Part shown: in pieces, positions 52,258-61,358 of the stretch
How the letters are laid out: each line of letters opens with the position of its first letter
Numbering within the stretch: the stretch's first letter is position 1
Source: Acidisoma silvae
GTDB lineage: Bacteria; Pseudomonadota; Alphaproteobacteria; Acetobacterales; Acetobacteraceae
DNA: 64,000 nt
Direction: 5' to 3'
NCBI RefSeq assembly: GCF_020618775.1
Contig: NZ_JAESVB010000015.1
Coordinates: 39,090-103,089, forward strand
Position numbers and translations under genes: made by a program
Notes under the pieces: generated by a model
What the model was told of the DNA's origin: nothing
Seen by the model: only the letters and a program-made list of their open reading frames with translations
Databases searched by the model: none

Positions 52258-53642
52258 GCCAGCCGGATAATCTGTCGCGACAAGGTTTGCTGACCCGCTT
52301 GATCCATTCATCGACCGCCATCTCCCGCCTCTCGCTCGTTTGCGCGCTGGCCCTGCCGATCTCGGCGGTCGCCGGCGTGCAGACCAGCGGCGCGGGGCTG
52401 GATCTTGGCCCGCCGAAGCCGGTCACCGCGCAGAGCGCAGACAGGTTTCTGGATTCGCTCGGCGTCAACATCCATGTCGATCAGGGCTATGATCCCAAAA
52501 CCTATATCGCGCCGCTGCATTATCTGGGCGTGCGCGCGGTACGCGACGGCATCCGCCACGTCGACAGCGATGTGATGCTGGCCAAGGCGACCGGCGTGCG
52601 CTTCGACATTCAAGGCGGCGGCGATCTGGCGGGCGAACTTGCCTCGGCCCGGACGCTGGCGAAGGCCGGTGCGCTGCTGGCGCTGGAAGGCCCGAACGAG
52701 CCGAACAATTTTCCGATTACCTACCAGGGCCAGCAGGGTGGCGGTCAGGGCCATAGCTGGAAAGCGGTCGCCGCCTTCCAGGCCGCGCTTTACCAGGCCG
52801 CCAAGACTGACCCGCAATTGAAATCCTATCCCGTCTTCGGACCGTCCGAGACGGGGGCGGAGACGGATAATGTCGGCCTGCAATTCCGCACGACCCCCAA
52901 GAATTTCAGCGGCGTCGTGCCGGCCGGCACGCGGTTTTCCGACGCCCTGAACGTGCACAACTATGTCAGCGGCGTGCATCGGGGTTACGGCAACAATCAG
53001 GCCTGGCTTGCCGCCGACCCGGTGCTGAACGATCGCTGGGACGGGCTGTACGGCAATAGCGGTGTGACCTGGCACGCGCATTTCGCCGGCTACGACAATG
53101 CCGCACTGATGCGGCAGCCGCGCGTGACGACCGAAACGGGCTGGGACAGCCAGTCCGACCCTGGCGGCGAAGCCGCGCAGGCCGCCGTGCTGAGCAATAC
53201 CTATCTGTCCCAGTTCAAGCGCGGCTGGGACTATACCTTCATCTACGAGCTTAGGGACGCGGAAGGCGGCGACGGCCAACAGGGCCTTTATGCCGGCGAC
53301 CGGCCGAAGCTGGCCGCCGATTATATCCACGCCCTGACGACAATCCTGGCGGACCATGGCAGCCTCGCGCATCCTGGCACGCTCGCCTTCGGCATCCAGA
53401 CCGCTGGGGCCAGCGTGCATGACCTGTTGCTGCAAAAGAGCGATGGCGCGTTCGATCTGGTGATCTGGGATGAACGGGTGCAGGGACAGGATAAGGTCAT
53501 CGTCACCTTCGCCGAAAACCAGCCGGTGCTGGAGGTTTTCGATATCGCGAAGGGCACGGCGCCGGTGCAGACTCATCATCAGGTGAAAACGCTGACGCTC
53601 AGCCTGACGGACCATGCGGTGATCATCCGTCTGCCGCGCTAG
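52254..53642 (+). CDS. Exported glycoside hydrolase, clan A type (462 aa)
   Basis: An N-terminal signal-anchor (about 18-42) precedes a TIM-barrel glycosidase of the GH5/GH39 style. The acid/base is E149 in the ALEGPNEPNN motif and the nucleophile candidate is E294 in RVTTETGWDS. A C-terminal beta domain follows (about 370-462). Family assignment within clan A is uncertain. In EPS operons such enzymes trim or release polymer; coupling to the initiating transferase supports that role. Confidence 0.8.
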   Translation: MSQPDNLSRQGLLTRLIHSSTAISRLSLVCALALPISAVAGVQTSGAGLDLGPPKPVTAQSADRFLDSLGVNIHVDQGYDPKTYIAPLHYLGVRAVRDGIRHVDSDVMLAKATGVRFDIQGGGDLAGELASARTLAKAGALLALEGPNEPNNFPITYQGQQGGGQGHSWKAVAAFQAALYQAAKTDPQLKSYPVFGPSETGAETDNVGLQFRTTPKNFSGVVPAGTRFSDALNVHNYVSGVHRGYGNNQAWLAADPVLNDRWDGLYGNSGVTWHAHFAGYDNAALMRQPRVTTETGWDSQSDPGGEAAQAAVLSNTYLSQFKRGWDYTFIYELRDAEGGDGQQGLYAGDRPKLAADYIHALTTILADHGSLAHPGTLAFGIQTAGASVHDLLLQKSDGAFDLVIWDERVQGQDKVIVTFAENQPVLEVFDIAKGTAPVQTHHQVKTLTLSLTDHAVIIRLPR

Positions 53643-53884
53643 CCATCCGCGTCCAAACCCGCACAGCCCCGCCCGGTCTCACAACAGCTGACCGTCCATC
53701 CGCCAGAAGACGTATTTCTCTTGGCTTAAACGGCCCGTAACTGTAGGTCCGAGGGCAGCACTTGCGGCTTGGGCTGGGACCGGCTTACGACCTCTCCCTG
53801 AGGCGGCCGGACATCAAGGCAGCAAGGATAATATGACGACCGGTTTCGCTCCGTTCCCCATGCCTACAGAGACGGAGACCACGC

Positions 53885-55246
53885 GTGGCTGACACCGCTA
53901 TGCTGAAGCGCCTCGGGCGCAATCTCATATCGACCACGGTCTTTCAGGCCAGCGGTTATGTGCTGGCCATGATCAACGTCCCCTATCTGACGCGGACTCT
54001 GGGGGTCGCGGATTACGGCATCCTTGCCTTCGTCATCAGCATCAACGCCTATCTGTATCTCATCATCGACTGGGGCTTTTCCCTGGGGTCGACGCGCGAC
54101 GTCGCCCAGGCGCGCGGCGATGAGGACAGGCTGCGCGAGATATTCTGGCGGACCATGACCGCCAAGATGCTGCTGTCGCTGCTGTCGATCGTCCTGCTCT
54201 TCGCTCTGTTGCCGCTGCAACGCGTGCCGGCACCGATCTATCTGCTGCTGCCAGGTCTGCTCAACATCCTCGGCGCCGTCTTTACGGTGGACTGGTTCGT
54301 GCAGGGCCTGGAACGCATGGCCATGTTCACCATCTATTCCATCGCAGGTCGCATTCTGGTGGTTCTGCTGACCTTCATCCTGGTGCATAGCCCGAAGGAT
54401 ACCTGGATCGCTTGCGGTCTTCAGGGGGTTGGGACAGTCGCGGCCGGTTTCGCTGGCTTCTATATCGCCTGCCGCCATCTCAAAATGGGCCGCCCGCGCT
54501 TTCCGCTGCGTCAGGCGCTATTCCAGATCTGGGACTATCGCCACTACTTCCTGTCCCAAAGCAGCTGGATTGCCTATTCCACGGGCGCGCCCCTGGTGCT
54601 GGCCCTTGTCGCCGGCTCTGCCCAGGTCGGGCTTTTCGCCGGCGCCGACCGCATGACACGCGTCGCCATGGCGCTGACCGTGCCGGCCAGCATGGTGCTA
54701 TACCCTCGCGTCAATGCCCTGCTGACACAGTCGCGCGTTGCGGCGGCCAGGGTCGCGGGCCCCTTCATGGGCTTTCAGATCGTCGTGGCGCTTGCTCTCG
54801 GCGCGTTCTTTTTCTTTGGCGCTGACCCAATTGCGACCATCGTGCTCGGCCCCGGCTTTCATAAATCCGCCGTCGTGCTGCGCTGGCTGTCAGCCCTGCC
54901 GCTGTTGACGGGCATTGCCGGCACGCTGTCCCGGCAATTCCTGATTCCGCTGGGCTGGAGCCGCGACGTATCGCGCATCACGATGATCTTCACGGTTTTT
55001 TATCTTTGCCTGCTGACGGGCGGCTGCTTTGCCTGGGGCGCGACCGGCGCCGCGATTGCACTGATTACGACGGAACTGCTGCTGAGCATCGTTTTCACGA
55101 TCTATCTCCTGCGGCATGAACGTGAATTCGCGCTCGCGTCACTGGCGGCACTGACCGATACGCCGCGTTATGTCATGGAAGTCGTCAGGATTTTCCGCAA
55201 CAAGCTGCGCCCGCGCCGCCCCGCGCCGCCCATACCCGAGCGGTAA
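53885..55246 (+). CDS. Polysaccharide flippase, Wzx/MATE-like (453 aa)
   Basis: About 12-14 membrane helices in the Wzx/oligosaccharide flippase style: FQASGYVLAMINVPYLTRTL, LLPLQRVPAPIYLLLPGLLN, APLVLALVAGSAQVGLFAGA. It moves lipid-linked repeat units to the periplasmic side for the Wzy polymerase. The last gene of the plus-strand block; a perfect 12-bp hairpin follows. Confidence 0.87.
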   Translation: MADTAMLKRLGRNLISTTVFQASGYVLAMINVPYLTRTLGVADYGILAFVISINAYLYLIIDWGFSLGSTRDVAQARGDEDRLREIFWRTMTAKMLLSLLSIVLLFALLPLQRVPAPIYLLLPGLLNILGAVFTVDWFVQGLERMAMFTIYSIAGRILVVLLTFILVHSPKDTWIACGLQGVGTVAAGFAGFYIACRHLKMGRPRFPLRQALFQIWDYRHYFLSQSSWIAYSTGAPLVLALVAGSAQVGLFAGADRMTRVAMALTVPASMVLYPRVNALLTQSRVAAARVAGPFMGFQIVVALALGAFFFFGADPIATIVLGPGFHKSAVVLRWLSALPLLTGIAGTLSRQFLIPLGWSRDVSRITMIFTVFYLCLLTGGCFAWGATGAAIALITTELLLSIVFTIYLLRHEREFALASLAALTDTPRYVMEVVRIFRNKLRPRRPAPPIPER

Positions 55247-55279
55247 TGCCGCGGTATCGGGGCGAAGGCCCCAACAGCA

Positions 55280-55313
55280 AAAAGGCGTCAGATCCTTGAA
55301 CCTGACGCCTTTT
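55280..55313. terminator. Bidirectional rho-independent terminator
   Basis: AAAAGGCGTCAG and CTGACGCCTTTT are perfect 12-bp arms with a 10-nt loop. It separates the convergent flippase and glycosyltransferase genes. Confidence 0.8.
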
Positions 55314-55357
55314 AGCTGTCGATCGCGTATCGCGACGGCGGGGCGACCCGCTGCCGT

Positions 55358-56743
55358 TCAGACCACGGCGCCGGTGGTCTCCCGCACAAAAGCATGCATG
55401 CGGTCACGGAAGCTCTCCTCCGAAAAGCGCAGCGCATTGGCCCGGCACGTGTCGGGCGACATCGCGTCCGCCCGGGCATCGAAGCGGGTCAAGGCATCGG
55501 TGATGCTGTCAACCGTCTGCTCCTCGAACAGAATGCCGGTGGGCGCGGCATCCTCGGCCGTGTCGATGATGTCGAGCGCACCGCCCTTGCCGAAGGCGAT
55601 GACCGGCGTGCCGCAGGCCTGGACCTCGACCATGGCGATGCCGAAATCTTCCTCGGCGGCAAAAATCGCGGCGCGGGCGTGCTGCATCAGATCGACCAGT
55701 TCGGCCTTGGGAACGGAGCCGCGAAATTCGATATTGGACGCGCCCTTGGCGGCGGCATGAACGCGGGCGGCCTCGGGTCCGTCACCCACCACCACAAGCC
55801 GGCGGCTGGGATCGGCCTGGAAGACGCTGACCACCAGATCGGCCCGCTTATAAGGCACGAAACGCCCGGCCAGCAGGTAGAAGTCATCCTTCGTCTCACC
55901 GATGGTGAAGGCCGTGACATCGACGGGCGGATGAATGACGCTGGACGGCCGCCCATAGGCCTTCTTCACGCGCCGCGCGATATAGCGGGAATTGGCAATG
56001 AAATGATCGACATGCTGCGCGCTTGAGAAATCCCACAGCCGCATCTTGTTGAACAGCCAGCGGACATAGATGGCCTTCAGGCTCCAGCCGAGGCCAGCCT
56101 GGCGCAGATACTGATGTTGCAGATCCCAGATATAGCGCATGGGGGAATGGACGTAGCTGATATGGATCTGGTCCGGGCCCGTCAGCACGCCCTTGGCGAC
56201 CGCATGATTGCTGGAAATGACGATGTCATAGGCGCTGAGATCGAGCTGCTCGATCGCCATGGGCATCAGGCCCAGATAATGGCGGAACAGCTTCTTGGCG
56301 GCCGGAAGCTTCTGAATGAAGGTCGTGGTGACCGGTTTGCCTTTGAGGAAGGCGCGATCCTTCGGCGCCATGAAATCGACGGTCGAGAACAGATCGGCAT
56401 CGGGGAAACACAGCAGAAGCTGTTCCAGAACGCGCTCGGACCCGGCATTGACCTGCAGCCATTCGTGGACAATCGCGATGCGCGGGGCGCGCCCGGCGCG
56501 GCGAAACGGAAGGTCCAAATCATCATCATGCGCGTCCCGGCGCGGCAGAACGGTGCTGGCGAAGGCATCGTCGCCCTGCACGGACAAGGCTGCGTCGCCA
56601 CTCATCATCTCGGTCTTCATCCGCTCCACGTCCGATTCCGCCATGACGCCATTATACCGGGCCTCGACCACAGCGCCTGCCTGGGCGGAGGGGGTCGCGG
56701 CAATGTGTTGCACGGATGGAGACAAAGAGGTTTGGCCAGCCAT
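55358..56743 (-). CDS. GT4-type glycosyltransferase with N-terminal extension, EPS (461 aa)
   Basis: The GT-B core (about 88-461) starts PRIAIVHEWLQVNAGSERVL and carries EEDFGIAMVEVQACG (EX7E); it is a clear paralog of the enzyme at 34687-35853. An extra N-terminal region of about 85 residues (MAGQTSLSPSVQHIAATPSA...) is low-complexity, without a membrane helix. Start: ATG 56743 with GAGGACGTG upstream. Its opposite-strand position at the other end of the locus makes the two paralogs bracket the EPS genes. Confidence 0.85.
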   Translation of the reverse strand: MAGQTSLSPSVQHIAATPSAQAGAVVEARYNGVMAESDVERMKTEMMSGDAALSVQGDDAFASTVLPRRDAHDDDLDLPFRRAGRAPRIAIVHEWLQVNAGSERVLEQLLLCFPDADLFSTVDFMAPKDRAFLKGKPVTTTFIQKLPAAKKLFRHYLGLMPMAIEQLDLSAYDIVISSNHAVAKGVLTGPDQIHISYVHSPMRYIWDLQHQYLRQAGLGWSLKAIYVRWLFNKMRLWDFSSAQHVDHFIANSRYIARRVKKAYGRPSSVIHPPVDVTAFTIGETKDDFYLLAGRFVPYKRADLVVSVFQADPSRRLVVVGDGPEAARVHAAAKGASNIEFRGSVPKAELVDLMQHARAAIFAAEEDFGIAMVEVQACGTPVIAFGKGGALDIIDTAEDAAPTGILFEEQTVDSITDALTRFDARADAMSPDTCRANALRFSEESFRDRMHAFVRETTGAVV

Positions 56744-56938
56744 ATGCACGTCCTCGGATAACGATAATCCGGGCAGATGTCTGACTTTTTGAGCCAAGTC
56801 TCAAGAGAAGAAAACTAGCGATACCCCCCTGGCCGAACGGGTGATCATCTACACCTTAGGAGGAGCTTCGCCTCAGGGCGGGTTTGAGGCCGCGCTGCCG
56901 GAACTGGCGGCCCCAGCAGCGCCCTGGCTTATGCGCCT

Positions 56939-57340
56939 TTACGCGCCGATCAGAATTTGGACTTTTTCTTCGTATCGCGGCACGCCATGGCTGCCGTGAC
57001 GATCAAAGAAGCGCGGATCTTCCATGAGAGCGGTGACCACCCCCGGCAGGCCCGCTTTGATCATATTATCGCGGACGCGCAGCAGATCGGCGGAGACAAC
57101 ATCGGAAGCACCGAAAAAACACGCCAGAAGATTACGCGATAGTTCGTTCGGCGTCTGATTGACGACAAATTTCTTGAAGAATTCTTCGCTGGTGAAGAAT
57201 TCATACATGATTTCTTTCACGGATACTAAGTTATTGGTCAATCCGTGAACATTATAGTTAAACCCATCCTGATCCGCGTCGCGATGCAATATATTGCCAT
57301 ATAACGCACCGACGAGTTTTTGAGCCGCATTGAAATTCAT
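56939..57340 (-). CDS. DUF4214/linker-like small protein (133 aa)
   Basis: Residues about 5-60 (KLVGALYGNILHRDADQDGF, then MYEFFTSEEFFKKF) resemble the DUF4214/phycobilisome-linker-type repeat: Y/L-x-N/A-x-L-x-R, D-x-G and an S-x-E-F end. The remainder (about 65-133) is helical and ends EEKVQILIGA. It is related in this motif to the N-terminus of the methyltransferase at 12256-13185. Possibly an EPS-associated scaffold; function unproven. AT-richer than its neighbours. Confidence 0.6.
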   Translation of the reverse strand: MNFNAAQKLVGALYGNILHRDADQDGFNYNVHGLTNNLVSVKEIMYEFFTSEEFFKKFVVNQTPNELSRNLLACFFGASDVVSADLLRVRDNMIKAGLPGVVTALMEDPRFFDRHGSHGVPRYEEKVQILIGA

Positions 57341-57733
57341 GATTTTAATCCCGCAAAAATTAACGTCATGTACCGTTTTCAGCTATCATGCGGATCGATC
57401 CGGCTGCAATAAAGTTTTCATTATATTTTTTTGTTGCAGCATCAGGATGGCGCTTATTTTTTATAGCCGCCTATTAATCAAAGAAATTGCCGAAATTGCG
57501 GTTATTGCTTGATCAAAATATACCATGCGATTTGTAACTATTTCCACATCGAGCACGGCTCAGTTCTGTATACACCCGCGCCTGTCTATTCGGATCAGTC
57601 CTCTGCCGGACTGACCCGCGGCGCCACGGGCCGCGCCCCGCTTACGGGCGCTTGCTATCGGGCCGATCGTCTCATAGGGATGCCCCGGTTCGCAGGTCCG
57701 TTCAGCTCTCTCATCAAGTAAAGACTGGTCATC
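57341..57733. other. AT-rich divergent promoter region
   Basis: About 390 nt between the DUF4214-like and IalB genes. It is rich in A/T (about 57340-57540), likely containing promoters for both. A plus-strand frame at 57509-57721 has no family resemblance and was not called. Confidence 0.4.
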
Positions 57734-58258
57734 ATGACGTCTCTCCGGTTTCCGGCCCTTATCCTTGCCGCCGCCATTGCCCTGCCTGTCGCGGCCCCGG
57801 CATCCCAGGCAGCAACACCCCCAGCCGCCGCCAAGCCGCCGCTGGCCGCGTTCAGCAGCAGCAACTGGCGGGTGGAATGCGGCAATACCGGCACGGCATT
57901 GGATTGCGTGACCACCAACCGCATCGTGCAGCAGGCCAATGGCGAGCAATTGGCCGTCATCACCCTGGCCCCCAAGACCTCGGGCGGCGCCACGGCCGCG
58001 GTGCAACTGCCGCTGGGCATTGTGCTGACGGCGCCGGTGCAACTCGCGGTCGACGGTAAGCGGCCGGTGACCGTGGTGATGAGCAGCTGCATCGCCCAGG
58101 GCTGCATCGGCTCGGCCGATCTGCCCGCGTCTTTCATCGCCGACGCGCGGCACGGCACATCCCTGACACTGACCTTCGGCACCCCGAACGGCCGGGAATT
58201 GGCGATGAATGTCGCGCTCCAGGGTTTCGGCCTCGGCTTCGACCGCGCGACCCGCTGA
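57734..58258 (+). CDS. Invasion-associated locus B (IalB) family protein (174 aa)
   Basis: A signal peptide (MTSLRFPALILAAAIALPVA, cleavage ASQA-A about 27) precedes a periplasmic IalB domain: WRVECGNTGTALDCVTTNRI (a Cys pair) and MSSCIAQGCIGSADLPASFI (another pair), ending LQGFGLGFDRATR. The family is widespread in Alphaproteobacteria and mostly uncharacterised; the name derives from Bartonella and does not imply pathogenicity here. Monocistronic or paired with the hydrolase 63 nt downstream. Confidence 0.88.
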   Translation: MTSLRFPALILAAAIALPVAAPASQAATPPAAAKPPLAAFSSSNWRVECGNTGTALDCVTTNRIVQQANGEQLAVITLAPKTSGGATAAVQLPLGIVLTAPVQLAVDGKRPVTVVMSSCIAQGCIGSADLPASFIADARHGTSLTLTFGTPNGRELAMNVALQGFGLGFDRATR

Positions 58259-58321
58259 AGGGCCCGCCTCAGCCTGGCCTGAGCCGTCGTTTCGATGACC
58301 CGTCTGCACCCGGAGGATGAC

Positions 58322-59215
58322 ATGCCCAGCCCTGCCCCCCTGCGGCAGCCGCGCGTGAAAGGCTTTTTCGATCCGCGCACCTTCAGCGTGCAATATGTGG
58401 TGTCCGACCCCGCGACCGGCCAATGCGCCATCATCGACCCGGTGCTGGATTTCGATGAGAAGTCGGGCTCGGTTGCAACCGCAAATGCCGATGCCCTTCT
58501 CGCCTATGTGGCGCAGGAGAGGCTGGCGGTGGCGTGGATTCTGGACACGCATCCGCATGCCGATCACTTCTCGGCCGCGCAGTATCTGCGTGAGAAGACC
58601 GGCGCGCCCACCGCCATCGGCGCGCAGGTGGTGGAGGTACAGCGTCTGTGGCAGGCGATCTATCACTGGCCGGAGCTGAAGACCGACGGGTCGCAATGGC
58701 ATCGTCTTTTCGCCGAGGGCGAGCGCTTCCGCATCGGCACGCTGGACGCGCATATCCTGTTCTCGCCCGGCCATACCCTGGCCTCGATCACCTATGTCAT
58801 CGGCGACGCGGCCTTCGTGCATGATACGCTGTTCATGCCGGATTCCGGCACCGCGCGGGCGGATTTCCCCGGCGGCAGCGCGGGGCTGCTGTGGGACTCG
58901 CTGCAGGAGATTTTGGCCCTGCCGGAGGAGACGCGCCTCTTCACCGGCCATGACTATCAGCCCGGCGGCCGGGCGCCGCTTTGGGAAAGCACGATTGGAG
59001 ACCAGAAGGCCCGCAACGGCCATATTGCCGGCATCGACCGCGAGGCCTTCATTGCTCTGCGGGAAGCGCGGGACCGGACTTTGCCGATGCCGAAACTCAT
59101 TCTGCACGCGCTCCAGGTGAATATCGCCGGTGGGCGGCTGCCTGAGCCGGAAAGCAACGGCCAGCGCTATCTGAAATTCCCGATCGGCGCGCTGGGGGAT
59201 GTGCGTTGGGGGTGA
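58322..59215 (+). CDS. Metallo-beta-lactamase-fold hydrolase, Blh/persulfide dioxygenase type (297 aa)
   Basis: The ATG at 58322 has GGAGG 7 nt upstream. Metal motif THPHADHFSAAQYL (HxHxDH at about residue 77), later His in SPGHTLAS and Asp in DTLFMPDSGTA, and a final GHDYQPGG His. This order and the end YLKFPIGAL fit the Blh/ETHE1-like persulfide-dioxygenase relatives, which handle sulfide or glutathione persulfide, though rhodanese partner domains are absent. The specific substrate is uncertain. Confidence 0.85.
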   Translation: MPSPAPLRQPRVKGFFDPRTFSVQYVVSDPATGQCAIIDPVLDFDEKSGSVATANADALLAYVAQERLAVAWILDTHPHADHFSAAQYLREKTGAPTAIGAQVVEVQRLWQAIYHWPELKTDGSQWHRLFAEGERFRIGTLDAHILFSPGHTLASITYVIGDAAFVHDTLFMPDSGTARADFPGGSAGLLWDSLQEILALPEETRLFTGHDYQPGGRAPLWESTIGDQKARNGHIAGIDREAFIALREARDRTLPMPKLILHALQVNIAGGRLPEPESNGQRYLKFPIGALGDVRWG

Positions 59216-59519
59216 TGGGCGGCGGGGCGTTAGGCGCGGTTGGACATAAAGAGCGTTTCCGACAAAGCCGGCTAGCGCGTGGCACCACGGGACTTCAACG
59301 ATCAAGCCCAGAACACTGCACCGGCCTGTCTAGCGATTAACGAAAATATGATGCTATTGCTCGATGCTTTAGCTGTATTCATTAAAAAGCAATGAATACA
59401 AAATGCTCGTGCTGAACTACGGCACGCCAGTAAAGACGTATCTGTTTATTGAATGCCACTTGACAGCAAGAAGATGTTGCGCAAAGCACAGCCAGTGCAA
59501 TTGATCCTCCGAGCGCGGC

Positions 59520-60263
59520 ATGGATATTGCTCGGTTTTTTGAATTGCAAAGCGTAGTGGTGCGAGCGGTGAACGAAGGACAGATTAAAGCCAGGGTTTTG
59601 ACCGAATTGCGCGCACTGAAGCGCATATCAAAACGATCAATAATCGCGAACGAATTCGCGCTATCAAAATCTTTGGTTAGAGCTGACCTCGCAATACTCG
59701 AATCAAAATTCATAGGCATCGAAGTAAAAAGCGAGAAAGATACCCTTCGCAGGCTGCCCTCACAAATTGCCAGCTATCTGCGGCACTTTGATTGGGTGAT
59801 CTTGGTGGTTGCCTCCAAGCATGCTTACAAGGTTATCGAACTAAATCTTTTATTCGTCGAACTCTGGGTTATGCATGCAGACGGGAGTATCGAAATCATA
59901 CAGACGCCCAAGTCCGCCTCCCCCCAAGCAGGCATTTGTATTGGTCGCTTGCTTACACAGGCAGACCAAAAACGTTATATTGGATGTGAAGGGAATTATC
60001 ATACAAATAATCAGGATTATTTTGATATAAACAAATCCAATGCGCATGCAGCGTTTATAAACGTCTTTTCGTCACGTTTTGGCAAAACCAGCAAAGAATT
60101 TTGGGACGCGGTTAGATATCGCCAAATCAAATCAGACGACCTGGCAAAGCTCAGCCGATTCCAATCTAGCCGTGAACAATTTGCTCGCGTCAAAGAGGAA
60201 CAGGATCATATGTGGCGCATGTGGGCTGAGCAATTTCACTCGTCAACACTTTCAACTATCTAG
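59520..60263 (+). CDS. sce7726-family PD-(D/E)XK-like protein (247 aa)
   Basis: The sce7726 signature is clear: RADLAILESKFIGIEVKSEK followed by DTLRRLPSQIASYL and WVILVVASKH. A nuclease-like triad of D56, E68 and K70 is formed by ADLAI and GIEVKS. The rest (about 110-247) is family-variable. Members occur in defence or mobile contexts beside partner proteins; nuclease activity is an inference. AT-rich. Convergent with, and 3 nt from, the beta-family gene. A start upstream of 59520 is not evident. Confidence 0.8.
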   Translation: MDIARFFELQSVVVRAVNEGQIKARVLTELRALKRISKRSIIANEFALSKSLVRADLAILESKFIGIEVKSEKDTLRRLPSQIASYLRHFDWVILVVASKHAYKVIELNLLFVELWVMHADGSIEIIQTPKSASPQAGICIGRLLTQADQKRYIGCEGNYHTNNQDYFDINKSNAHAAFINVFSSRFGKTSKEFWDAVRYRQIKSDDLAKLSRFQSSREQFARVKEEQDHMWRMWAEQFHSSTLSTI

Positions 60264-60266
60264 CCG

Positions 60267-61337
60267 TCAATCCAACCAATCATCGTCAGTTTCATAGAGG
60301 TCGCTTGGCCTTCCGTAATGCAACTGGCGATGCAAGTGGATATTAATTCGAGCAGCCGTAGACCGCTTTGGGGAAACGATCGCTGATCGATCCCCAAGCG
60401 CAGTTCGCTCTATCATTTGCGTTCCCCAGACCCGCAGATTTTTGTCCCAATTGGGATCATCAATAGCTGCTTTCGCTTGCTCAGCATAAGCGGCGTACCG
60501 ATCTGTCGAATCGTCAGATCTAAAAAACTTCCATTCTTGGTCAAGAGCGTAATCGATTCGAGGTGCAGGAGTGCCCCCTCCCCCTGTTTGCCTCTCTGCC
60601 CTAGCACTTCCACGGTCGCTATAAATCAGTTTTGTTCCGAAATCGGCTTTTAGCAACATATGAAGGGAACGCTCGAAAATTTCCTGCTTTGTTACTGCCG
60701 TAAAAGATTCAGGAAACGAAGACGCCGAGATAGACACACGGCTGTTCGGCGCGTTTTCTAGAATTCCGGCGATAGCAGCCTTTGCCTTAGCTTGAGAAAA
60801 TATCAAATCTTTATCGGCTCGGCCAAAATCAAGAAAAAAACAAACGTTCGCTCCACCATTCGTTTGAGCCGAAACCGCGCGGCTGATTGAGTCGATACCC
60901 GCAAAAGATCGTTGCTCAAATGGAATAATTAGCCCGCGACCAAGAGAATAAAGACGTGAAATTTGTGCCGCTAAATTCGTGATAGATTCGATCTGGATAG
61001 CAGGGATAAAATTAGGCTGCTGTTCGAGAAACAAACACCATTCGTCATAGCCCCGATCAGGGGAACGAAGAGCAGCAATTTCACGATGCACAGACCGGTC
61101 ACCGATAGATTGTTCGCGATCACACAGCGTCACAAACACAGGTCGATTGCCGAATGATTCCTCAAGCTTTGCTAAGCTGCTCGCAAAATTGTGGGCGCCT
61201 ACCCACGGGCCTAACTGAATCAGGGGCAGCAGCTGATCTTTGTCCCGCTCTGGCAATTCATCCAATGCCTGCATTTCCGCCGGCCTAAGACCGAGCACCG
61301 GAATGTAGCTTGCGTTACTAAGCGAGGTGAGCGCCAT
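60267..61337 (-). CDS. Beta-family protein (356 aa)
   Basis: N-terminal SYIPVLGLRPAEMQALDELP, then DQLLPLIQLGPW, is the hallmark opening of the beta-protein family (named for phage T4 Beta). The remainder has a TIM-barrel-like alternation (FVTLCDRE, NVCFFLDFGRADKDLIFSQA, RVSISASSFPES). The family appears in phages and defence islands, often after an ImmA/IrrE gene as here; molecular function unknown. It follows the broken peptidase gene by 21 nt and is intact. Confidence 0.78.
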   Translation of the reverse strand: MALTSLSNASYIPVLGLRPAEMQALDELPERDKDQLLPLIQLGPWVGAHNFASSLAKLEESFGNRPVFVTLCDREQSIGDRSVHREIAALRSPDRGYDEWCLFLEQQPNFIPAIQIESITNLAAQISRLYSLGRGLIIPFEQRSFAGIDSISRAVSAQTNGGANVCFFLDFGRADKDLIFSQAKAKAAIAGILENAPNSRVSISASSFPESFTAVTKQEIFERSLHMLLKADFGTKLIYSDRGSARAERQTGGGGTPAPRIDYALDQEWKFFRSDDSTDRYAAYAEQAKAAIDDPNWDKNLRVWGTQMIERTALGDRSAIVSPKRSTAARINIHLHRQLHYGRPSDLYETDDDWLD

Positions 61338-61358
61338 TTTCTTGTCGATCCAGAACCG

